A program made the position numbers and the translations under genes. The notes under the pieces are model-generated. The model did no database searches. It worked only from the letters and a program-made list of their open reading frames with translations, and was not told where the DNA came from. From contig NKIW01000002.1 of NCBI GenBank assembly GCA_002256205.1, positions 124,001-188,000 of the forward strand: a stretch of DNA of 64,000 nt, in the 5' to 3' direction. This document shows positions 57,700 through 64,000 of the stretch, in pieces; the first letter of the stretch is position 1; every line of letters starts with the position of its first letter. Origin of the DNA: Rhizobiales bacterium PAR1. GTDB taxonomy: Bacteria; Pseudomonadota; Alphaproteobacteria; Rhizobiales; Beijerinckiaceae.

Positions 57700-58350
57700 T
57701 CAGAACTTGTAGTTCAGGCCGGCGCGGATGATGCCGGTTTCCGAGCCGATCTTGCCAGCGCCACCGAGAATGCGCTTATCCGCGAGGTCCATGTAGAGAC
57801 CTTCGACGCGGGTGGTGATGTTGTTGGTGAGCGCATATTCCACGCCGCCGCCGACAACCCAACCATAATGGGTCTGGCTACCCTTGCCGGTACCCGGAAT
57901 GGTCGTGTCCGAGCTGCCATAGGCGAAACCAGCGGTGACATACGGCAGGAAACGATCAATCGCGACACCCGCGCGGGCACGCACCGTGCCGAAGTACGGA
58001 ATGCGCGACTTCGAGCCGGCAAGGCCCGCAGCGGAATTCTTGGCGTGGATGTCCGTGCCCTGAAGGTCGGTCTCGAGACCGAGAACCATCTGGTTGATCT
58101 GGTAGTTATAGCCAAGCTGACCGCCGCCAACGAAACCCGACGGGTTCTTCAGCAGGTTGGACGTGGCGCCGGTGTAGCTGCCAAAGCCGTAACCCGCGTT
58201 CACACCGGCGTAGAAACCGGTCCAGGTGAAGGTCGGTGCAGCCCGGTAAACCGGAGCGACCGGCGCGGTCTTGCGCGGAAGGTCCGCCGCCATCGCAGTG
58301 GTGGCAAGCAGAACGGCACCAAGGCCGGCAGCGATCGAAAACGTCTTCAT
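57700..58350 (-). CDS. Outer-membrane beta-barrel protein, Omp25/31-like
   Basis: The protein has 216 residues. A signal peptide ends TTAMA. The barrel has WTGFYAGVNAGYGFGSY, GGGQLGYNYQINQMVLGLET, FGTVRARAGVAIDRFLPYVT and terminates in GLNYKF with the C-terminal Phe. This is the short rhizobial/Brucella Omp25/Omp31 barrel (eight strands). It probably anchors or stabilises the outer membrane. A second barrel of the same family lies upstream on the same strand. Confidence 0.95.
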   Translation of the reverse strand: MKTFSIAAGLGAVLLATTAMAADLPRKTAPVAPVYRAAPTFTWTGFYAGVNAGYGFGSYTGATSNLLKNPSGFVGGGQLGYNYQINQMVLGLETDLQGTDIHAKNSAAGLAGSKSRIPYFGTVRARAGVAIDRFLPYVTAGFAYGSSDTTIPGTGKGSQTHYGWVVGGGVEYALTNNITTRVEGLYMDLADKRILGGAGKIGSETGIIRAGLNYKF

Positions 58351-58602
58351 AGTTCATACTCCTGATGTGAATTCTGCCGGCGGTGCTCCGCTCCTGGCGC
58401 CCGCCGGCTGGCTCGCATGTCTTGCGAACCCCTAAAGTGAAAAGCCTGTCCCTCCGGAAGTTCCGTCAGACTGACATTTCCCTCTTACGCACTTCCTCTT
58501 TTCAGTCCGGATTCGTTCATTTAAAGGCACCGGCGCCCATATTTTTGCCACAGATGTGGCTGGTTCTCTGAAATATTGACCTCAATTGTGGCGACAACGA
58601 CC
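58351..58602. promoter_or_regulatory. Intergenic leader between the two OMP barrels
   Basis: These 252 bases contain no gene. Base composition becomes AT-richer toward the second barrel gene. It likely holds the promoter and untranslated leader of the 57.7-kb barrel, but I see no firm -35/-10 pair. Confidence 0.3.
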
Positions 58603-59226
58603 TTAGAATTTATAGCTCATTCCAAGACGTATCTCATTTGTCACGATATTCGCATTCCGCGCGAGGGGCAGAACATTATAAGTCTGCGCACCATAGCGAT
58701 AATGCAGAAGTTGAAGATTTGCCGATACGTTATTGGTGATCATCATTTCGCCACCAATACCAATAACATAACCGGTATGCGTATTGTCTTGCTTGGTACC
58801 GAGCGATTTCATGGTCCCCGACGTCATGGCGAAACCGGCGGTCACGAAGGGCATGAAGCGGTCAAAGGCATAGCCAAGACGGCCACGCGCAGAACCACCC
58901 CACTTCTGGCGAAACGTCTCGGTGAAGGCTCGGTAATCGACCCCCGAATAATTGAGATCAAGTTCGCCGCCGAACACCACCTGATTCGATTGCAGGTTGA
59001 ACCCGGCGTGTGCGCCGCCCACGAAGCCATCGATATCCGCCGAACGGGCACGTCCGAAACCATAGCCAGCGTGCAAACCTGCGTAAAAGCCAGCCCAGTT
59101 CGAAGCAAGAATCGGCGTCGAATAGTTGCGGCTTCCAGGCAAATCAGCGGCCTGACTGCGCGTTGCATAGGAAATACCGTGCAACATCGCTATGCAGATC
59201 AGTGTAGATTTCAAAGCGTGACGCAT
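58603..59226 (-). CDS. Second Omp25/31-like outer-membrane barrel
   Basis: The protein has 207 residues. A signal peptide ends near TRSQA. The barrel shows WAGFYAGLHAGYGFGRARSA, GGAHAGFNLQSNQVVFGGE, SARGRLGYAFDRFMPFVT and a terminal GMSYKF. It is paralogous to the downstream barrel. Codons and flanks are AT-richer than the neighbourhood (around 58.6-58.8 kb), which can mean relaxed constraint or transfer. It is in tandem with the other barrel but separated by 252 bp. Confidence 0.93.
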   Translation of the reverse strand: MRHALKSTLICIAMLHGISYATRSQAADLPGSRNYSTPILASNWAGFYAGLHAGYGFGRARSADIDGFVGGAHAGFNLQSNQVVFGGELDLNYSGVDYRAFTETFRQKWGGSARGRLGYAFDRFMPFVTAGFAMTSGTMKSLGTKQDNTHTGYVIGIGGEMMITNNVSANLQLLHYRYGAQTYNVLPLARNANIVTNEIRLGMSYKF

Positions 59227-59455
59227 ACCAGCCTCCCGAGCGAGCTTTTTCTTGAAGCCCTCTCAACGTTCAGTGTTCGTAAGGCTTAACACGCAGGCTC
59301 GTTAAGCTAAACAAAAGCCTCCACACACAGAAAACATTTGATTAATGCCCCAATTGTACTGTTAAGAATAACCAAGTCTTAATGGCGCTAGGGTGTTGAA
59401 ACCACACGGCTTGTCAGCACCGGCGCGGCGTGCGAAGCGAGGATCGCACCACCTG
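59227..59455. promoter_or_regulatory. AT-rich divergent region upstream of OMP and glycosyltransferase
   Basis: The 229-base gap is AT-rich. GCTTAAC (59284-59290) and GTTAAGC (59301-59307) are an inverted pair 10 bases apart. Further TTAA words occur but not at CtrA spacing. It probably contains promoters for both flanking genes. Confidence 0.35.
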
Positions 59456-60262
59456 ATGACGGGAACTTCCTTGGCCAACCCACCGCTTTCGATCTTCATC
59501 ATCGCGCGCAACGAGGCAGATCGGCTGCCCCGGACGCTGGAAGCGGCATGCGCGCTGAGTGACGATATCGTGGTGGTCGACTCCGGATCGACTGATGACA
59601 CCGTCGCCCTCGCCCGCAGCATGGGTGCGCGCGTGATCCATCATGATTGGCCCGGTTACGGCCCACAGAAGCGCTTTGCCGAGGTACAGTGTCAGCACCT
59701 CTGGCTCCTCAATCTCGATGCCGATGAGTGGATGCCGCCGGAGCTGGTGGAAGAAATCCGTGCGCTTTTCGCCAAGGGCGGCCCCGCAGCCGATGGCTAT
59801 GAAATCCGCATCGCCGAGGTTTTTCCGGGCGAGGACGCGCCGCATCCTCTGGCTTATGCGCTGCCGCCCGTGCGTCTCTACCGCAAGGATCGCGGGCGCT
59901 ACTCGCCCTCCCCGGTGCATGACCGGGTTGATCTGACGCCCGGCGCGACGGTCGCGCGGCTCAGGGGCATCGTGCATCATTTCTCGGTGCGTTCGATTGG
60001 CGATCAAATCGCCAAACTCAATGCCTACGCGGATCAGCAGGTCGCGGACCTTGCCGCGCGTGGAAAGTCCATCCCCGCCTGGCGGCTGTTCGTCGAATTC
60101 CCGGCTGCATTCATCAAGGCCTATGTCTTCCGCCGCCATTTCGTGCGCGGCTTCTATGGTTTCATCACCGCGATGAATTTCGCATTCTTCCGCTGGCTGC
60201 GCGTCGCCAAGGATTACGAACGCCGCTCCCTGGAGCGCAAAAACCGGAAACCCGCACCATGA
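59456..60262 (+). CDS. Family 2 glycosyltransferase, WaaE/KdtX-like
   Basis: The protein has 268 residues from ATG 59456 (GAGGA upstream). The GT-A core has LSIFIIARNEADRLPRTLEA, DIVVVDSGSTDDTV and the metal motif LNLDADEWMP. The RLYRKDRGRYSPSPVHDRV block fits LPS-core glucosyltransferases of the WaaE/KdtX group. It likely adds a sugar to lipopolysaccharide or a similar surface glycan. It overlaps the SDR gene by ATGA. Confidence 0.92.
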   Translation: MTGTSLANPPLSIFIIARNEADRLPRTLEAACALSDDIVVVDSGSTDDTVALARSMGARVIHHDWPGYGPQKRFAEVQCQHLWLLNLDADEWMPPELVEEIRALFAKGGPAADGYEIRIAEVFPGEDAPHPLAYALPPVRLYRKDRGRYSPSPVHDRVDLTPGATVARLRGIVHHFSVRSIGDQIAKLNAYADQQVADLAARGKSIPAWRLFVEFPAAFIKAYVFRRHFVRGFYGFITAMNFAFFRWLRVAKDYERRSLERKNRKPAP

Positions 60263-60999
60263 ACCGCCGCGTCGTCCTCGTCACCGGAGGCGCCAAACGG
60301 ATCGGCGCGGCGATCTGCCGGGAGTTGTCCGGCGCCGGTTATGCCGTGGTGATCCATTGCAACCGCTCGAAAGCCGAGGCCGAAACCCTCGCCCTGGAAC
60401 TGGGGCAACGCGCCGCGATTGTTCAGGGTGATCTTGCCGACCTCACAGCGCTCCCTGCGCTTTATGCGGCCGCCTGCCAGCCCTTCGGGGCGCCGGATAT
60501 CCTCGTCAATAACGCCTCGCTCTTTCTCGACGATGCCCATGACACAGTGGAAGCTGCACGTTTCTCGGCCAATCTCGCGACCAATCTGCAAGCGCCGGTT
60601 CTGCTGAGCCGCGCCTTCGCGGAGGCCCTGCCGAAGGATGAGACGGGCGCGATCCTCAACATCATTGATCAGCGCGTCTTGCGTCCCAACCCGCAATTCC
60701 TGAGTTACAGCCTCGCCAAATCCGCGCTCTTTACCGCGACGAAAATGCTGGCGCAGGCGATGGCGCCACGCATCCGGGTGAACGCTGTCGGCCCTGGTCC
60801 GACCTTGCCCAACGAACACGACGGAACCGCAGGCTTTTTGAAAGAAGCGGAAGGCACGCTTCTGGCGCGCCCCGTCAAGCCGGAGGAAATCGCGCGCGCC
60901 GTGCGGTTTCTCGCGGAAGCCGAGAGCGTCACCGGGCAGATGCTGGCGGTTGATTCCGGCCAACATCTAGGGTGGAAGACGCCAGATATCGTATTTTAG
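60259..60999 (+). CDS. Short-chain dehydrogenase/reductase
   Basis: The protein has 246 residues. The cofactor motif is VVLVTGGAKRIGAAICREL, DILVNNASLF marks the family, and the catalytic pair is in SYSLAKSAL (Tyr and Lys). TGGAKRIG resembles pteridine reductase/FolM-type SDRs. It is coupled to the glycosyltransferase by ATGA and overlaps the pgeF stop by 3 bp tail to tail. Substrate unknown; pteridine is a hint only. Confidence 0.92.
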   Translation: MNRRVVLVTGGAKRIGAAICRELSGAGYAVVIHCNRSKAEAETLALELGQRAAIVQGDLADLTALPALYAAACQPFGAPDILVNNASLFLDDAHDTVEAARFSANLATNLQAPVLLSRAFAEALPKDETGAILNIIDQRVLRPNPQFLSYSLAKSALFTATKMLAQAMAPRIRVNAVGPGPTLPNEHDGTAGFLKEAEGTLLARPVKPEEIARAVRFLAEAESVTGQMLAVDSGQHLGWKTPDIVF

Positions 61000-61775
61000 A
61001 GCCGGATTGCCGCGATCAGACGGCCATAATCCGGCTCATTCCGATGCGTCTTGCGGCGGTAGGAATAGAAGCGCTTCTCATCAGCATAGGTGCAGAGCGC
61101 GAGGTTCTCGATGGTACCGACCCCCGCGCGATCGAGTCGGCTGACGATATAGCCGGGCAGATCGAAATGCGGGTAACCTTCGCGCGTTCCCTCCCGGAAA
61201 AAGCGCGCATTTGCGGCATCCGCCGCGACAAAGTTTGCGCGAAATTCCGGCCCAACCTCGTAATTCGCCTGACTGAGCATCGGGCCCAGCGCGACAATCA
61301 TCCTGCGACGCGCCGCGCCTTGCGCTTCCATCGCAGCAATCGTTGATTCGAGAACACCGCCAAACGCGCCCTTCCAGCCGGAATGCGCCGCGCCCACGAC
61401 GCGCGCTTCCGCATCAGCAAAAAGGATCGGCCCGCAATCCGCCGCCCCGACACCGAGCGCGATGCCGGGCTTCACAGTCACCATGGCATCCGCCTGCGGG
61501 CGATGCGCGCGATCCCAGGTCTCCGTGACCGTCAGTGCAGTCGGCGAATGAATTTGGTATAGCGAGAGCAGATTTTCCGCCGGGACACCGAGATAGCCCG
61601 CCATGCGCGCGCGATTTTCCGCGACATGCTCGGGCAGATCGGACGAGCCGATCCCGCCATTGAGGCCCGCATAGACGCCAGTCGAAACCCCGCCTTCACG
61701 CGTGAAAAACGCGTGACGAAGGCCTGCTGCCGTCAGCGCGGGCGAAAGAACAGGCGAGAGAACCGGCTTATCCAT
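60996..61775 (-). CDS. pgeF: PgeF/YfiH-family (LACC1-like) purine nucleoside phosphorylase-type enzyme
   Basis: The protein has 259 residues from ATG 61775. Zinc ligands of the family are visible in SLYQIHSPTAL (His), GVGAADCGPILFAD (Cys) and VGAAHSGWKGAFGG (His). Homologues were once called polyphenol oxidases; newer work assigns adenosine and inosine phosphorylase activity and a peptidoglycan-editing role (PgeF). It follows midA by 16 bp on the same strand. Confidence 0.94.
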   Translation of the reverse strand: MDKPVLSPVLSPALTAAGLRHAFFTREGGVSTGVYAGLNGGIGSSDLPEHVAENRARMAGYLGVPAENLLSLYQIHSPTALTVTETWDRAHRPQADAMVTVKPGIALGVGAADCGPILFADAEARVVGAAHSGWKGAFGGVLESTIAAMEAQGAARRRMIVALGPMLSQANYEVGPEFRANFVAADAANARFFREGTREGYPHFDLPGYIVSRLDRAGVGTIENLALCTYADEKRFYSYRRKTHRNEPDYGRLIAAIRL

Positions 61776-61791
61776 TGATAGTTTCCAGATA

Positions 61792-62886
61792 TCAGGGTGC
61801 GAGCAGCGGATCGGTCTGATCAAACCCGGCGGGCGGACCGAGGTCTGGGCTCGTTACCGCCAGCGCCTTGAAGAGAAGGCCCATGGATTGGCTGCCCGTA
61901 CCGGCAAGGCGTTCGACCGCAGCATCAAGCGAAGCCGGATCATCCGCCTTTTTCTTGAGAATCTCCGCTCTGTGGCGAATGCCCAGACGCTCCAGCAGCG
62001 TCGCCTGCGTCAGAAGCGGATGCACGGCGGCACCACCGCGCTTGGCAGCAATGCCGAGCGAGGAAAAATCGACATGGGCGGTGATATCCGCCTCACCCGG
62101 ATTATCAAGCACCGGGGTGAATTTGTGCCGCCGCACGGCCTGAAGAGAATCGCCATAAGCGAACTTCGCGTAGCCGTAATCAATCGCGAGCACCATGCCG
62201 CGCTGGGCGACGAGACGCTCGGCGAGTCGACGCATGATGTCGAGCGAGATCGGCGACATCTCGAACACCGAGTCATCCGGTGCCTCGAAGGTCAGGCTCT
62301 CCGCAATCTGCGGATCAAGTCCGAGCGCCAGCGTGCCATCCGCGCCAATCCCGACGAGGCGTTCGCGCCAGTCACCCTTGTGCTTCTGGAATTGACGGAT
62401 CGGGATGGCGTCAAAAAACTCGTTGGCGAGGATGATCAGCGGACGATCCGTGGGCAGTGTATCGATCGATGCGTGCCAGATCGGGTGGCGACCCGAATCC
62501 TTGAGCGCATCGGCCTGCGCGCGCTGGAGCACCGGGCTCATTTCAACAAAATGAACCTCAAGACAGGAGGTGAAGCCCGGCAAGGCTTTGGCCGCGCGAA
62601 GAGCATCGGCCATCAGGGTGCCGCGACCGGGACCGAGCTCGACAAGGCAGACCGCGCTCGGCTCGCCCAGCGCCTGCCAGGTCATCGCCGCGACAAGCCC
62701 GAGCAGTTCGCCGAAAATCTGGCTGATCTCCGGAGCGGTGATGAAATCCCCACCCATGCCGAAGGGGTCGCGCGTCATGTAATAGCCATGGCGCGGGTGC
62801 CCCAGCGCCAATGCCATGAAGCGGTCAACCCCAATCGGGCCATTGGCCTTGATTTCAGAGACAATCTCGATTTCAAGCGGCGTCAT
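61792..62886 (-). CDS. Class I SAM-dependent methyltransferase, MidA/NDUFAF7 family
   Basis: The protein has 364 residues from ATG 62886, overlapping the lgt stop by ATGA. It has HPRHGYYMTRDPFGMGGDFI, FGELLGL, motif I VELGPGRGTLMADAL, and ANEFFDAIPIRQF, all typical of the MidA/NDUFAF7 family. The mitochondrial relative methylates an Arg of complex I subunit NDUFS2, so a complex I link is plausible here. It is in the lgt-midA-pgeF order common in alphaproteobacteria. Confidence 0.95.
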   Translation of the reverse strand: MTPLEIEIVSEIKANGPIGVDRFMALALGHPRHGYYMTRDPFGMGGDFITAPEISQIFGELLGLVAAMTWQALGEPSAVCLVELGPGRGTLMADALRAAKALPGFTSCLEVHFVEMSPVLQRAQADALKDSGRHPIWHASIDTLPTDRPLIILANEFFDAIPIRQFQKHKGDWRERLVGIGADGTLALGLDPQIAESLTFEAPDDSVFEMSPISLDIMRRLAERLVAQRGMVLAIDYGYAKFAYGDSLQAVRRHKFTPVLDNPGEADITAHVDFSSLGIAAKRGGAAVHPLLTQATLLERLGIRHRAEILKKKADDPASLDAAVERLAGTGSQSMGLLFKALAVTSPDLGPPAGFDQTDPLLAP

Positions 62887-63704
62887 ACGGCCACCTCCGT
62901 CGTAAGGGCCGGACGGCGGAGCGCCCGCGCCGCGAGCCAGAGTCCGGCGAGAAACATCGGGATTGAGAGCGTCATGCCCATCGTCAGCCATCCCCCGGCG
63001 AGAAAGCCGAGATAGCGATCCGGCTCGCGGAAAAATTCGACCATGAACCGGAACACCGCATAGCCCATCCCGAAAACACCCGCGATCAGACCCGGGCGCG
63101 TATAGCCAAGCCGTCGCGCTAGCACCCCGAGCACGATCAGCAGTACCAGCCCTTCAAGTCCCGCCTCGTAAAGCTGGCTCGGATGCCGCAGTTCCGGCCC
63201 GGCATCGGGGAAAACCACCGCCCAGGGCACATCGGCAGGACGCCCCCATAGCTCGCCCTTGATAAAATTCGCGAGCCTGCCGAAGAGGAGGCCCAGCGGC
63301 GCAACCGTCGCCGCAAGGTCGGCCATGGCGAAGGGTTCAAGCCCACGCCGACGCGCGAACAGCACCACCGCGAGCCACGCCCCGAACAGCCCGCCGTGGA
63401 ACGACATGCCGCCCTTCCAAGTTTGCAGAATTTCGAGCGGGTTCGAAAAATAGAAGCCGGGCTTGTAGAACAGCACGAAACCCAGACGCCCGCCGACCAC
63501 TACACCGAGCGCGGCAAATACCAGAAGATCATCGAGATCCTGCGGCGATGGCGGCCTGACTGCCCCCCAGAGGCGCGGCGTTGCGGCCAGCCTGCGCATA
63601 TAGGCCCAGCCGATCAGCAGGCCGGCGATATAGGCGAGCGCATACCAGCGGATGACGAGCGGCCCGATGGAAAAGGCAACGGGATCAATATCGGGCAGCA
63701 GCAT
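62883..63704 (-). CDS. lgt: Prolipoprotein diacylglyceryl transferase
   Basis: The protein has 273 residues from ATG 63704; ATG 63719 is also possible but lacks a ribosome binding site. It is a multi-span inner-membrane protein with IRWYALAYIAGLLIGWAY, the WKGGMSFHGGLFGAW block, the catalytic-type GRLANFIKGELWGRP, and HPSQLYEAGLEG. It attaches diacylglycerol to the lipobox Cys of prolipoproteins, the first step of lipoprotein maturation. It is divergent from a UbiK-type gene. Confidence 0.97.
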   Translation of the reverse strand: MLLPDIDPVAFSIGPLVIRWYALAYIAGLLIGWAYMRRLAATPRLWGAVRPPSPQDLDDLLVFAALGVVVGGRLGFVLFYKPGFYFSNPLEILQTWKGGMSFHGGLFGAWLAVVLFARRRGLEPFAMADLAATVAPLGLLFGRLANFIKGELWGRPADVPWAVVFPDAGPELRHPSQLYEAGLEGLVLLIVLGVLARRLGYTRPGLIAGVFGMGYAVFRFMVEFFREPDRYLGFLAGGWLTMGMTLSIPMFLAGLWLAARALRRPALTTEVAV

Positions 63705-63873
63705 GCCGTCAGGCCTCATTCGGATCAGCGCCGCAGCTAGGGCATAAATTCACAAATGCCTTGCGCGCGACGATCTTCTCTAACCAACCCGCGCGTCACA
63801 TGCTAGAAGCGCGGGCAAATTCAGGCCCGCTCGTCGGGCCAAACCTTGTCGATCTCATGACGGAGATAGAACC
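63705..63873. promoter_or_regulatory. Divergent lgt/ubiK promoter region
   Basis: The 169-base gap between lgt and the UbiK-type gene holds no gene. GGAG at 63862-63865 is the likely ribosome binding site for the latter. Confidence 0.4.
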
Positions 63874-64000
63874 ATGCGTGAACCCCCGACCCGCCTTCTC
63901 GACGAACTCTCCCGCGTGATGACCGGCGCGGTCGGCATCGCGCAGGGCGTGCAGAAGGAGGCCGATTCCTTCGCCAAAAGCCAGATCGAGCGCATCCTGA
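63874..64000 (+). CDS. UbiK-type accessory factor (BMFP family), partial at window end
   Basis: The frame from ATG 63874 is open to base 64000 (42 residues). LLDELSRVMTGAVGIAQGVQ and EADSFAKSQIERIL match the N-terminal amphipathic coiled coil of the UbiK/YqiC family in alphaproteobacteria. UbiK assists ubiquinone synthesis by binding the Ubi complex and lipids. The C-terminal part lies outside the window. Divergence from lgt is typical. Confidence 0.85.
   Translation, partial: MREPPTRLLDELSRVMTGAVGIAQGVQKEADSFAKSQIERIL

Overview
This window looks like an ordinary stretch of chromosome from a GC-rich alphaproteobacterium, most likely of the order Hyphomicrobiales (Rhizobiales). The reasons are the yqeY-dnaG-rpoD block divergent from carA, the lgt-midA-pgeF cluster divergent from a UbiK-type gene, Omp25/31-like outer-membrane barrels, extensin-family peptidoglycan proteins, and DUF2852 and DUF2798 proteins. 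A 44-bp palindromic repeat of a style common in rhizobial genomes also occurs twice. I see no insertion sequence, integrase, phage gene or CRISPR array. Species assignment is inference.

Layout. 1-6 kb: an AldR-like Lrp regulator (cut by the window edge) divergent from alanine dehydrogenase, then an exported alkaline phosphatase with a candidate Pho box, followed closely by an exported CPFC protein and an ABC ATPase/FtsX-like permease pair. 6-15 kb: LOG-family hydrolase, alpha-hydroxy-acid oxidase, tRNA-Ile(CAU), RlpA, a dual-specificity phosphatase, a 2OG oxygenase, a Tat-exported FAH-family protein, a thioesterase, an MFS/TetR divergent pair, a DUF2852 protein and a LysE exporter. 15-32 kb: housekeeping core with rpoD, dnaG, yqeY, carA, carB, greA and trxB. 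Interspersed are a small cytochrome c, a methyltransferase, GtrA, an HtpX-type protease, LemA, an Lrp regulator and an ELM1-family protein. 32-44 kb: LysR, MsrP, FadD, EamA, an M15/extensin-like protein, an aspartate aminotransferase, an orphan Bug-type binding protein, SemiSWEET and the DUF1800-DUF1501 pair. 44-54 kb: signalling and repair, with a NIT-domain chemoreceptor, UvrB, PilZ divergent from HD-GYP, small exported or membrane proteins, DUF2798-amidase and an extensin-like lipoprotein. 54-64 kb: an exported unknown with RNase T2 and RlmJ, a GST, two OMP barrels, a glycosyltransferase with an SDR, pgeF-midA-lgt and the start of ubiK.

Several genes are translationally coupled by ATGA, GTGA or TAATG overlaps: ABC ATPase/permease, HtpX/GtrA, DUF1800/DUF1501, DUF2798/amidase, unknown/RNase T2, GT2/SDR and lgt/midA.

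The least explained material is small or non-coding: a 27-residue membrane protein with a perfect Shine-Dalgarno, an 84-residue Ala/Val/Gly-rich protein, a Cys-rich secreted 100-mer, recurrent 15-20 bp tandem duplications between genes, and a duplicated methyltransferase 3' end that brackets one copy of the 44-bp palindrome. The phosphatase-CPFC-ABC block is the best candidate for a little-described functional system. Coordinates come from reading the sequence; family names are recognised from motifs, with no database search.
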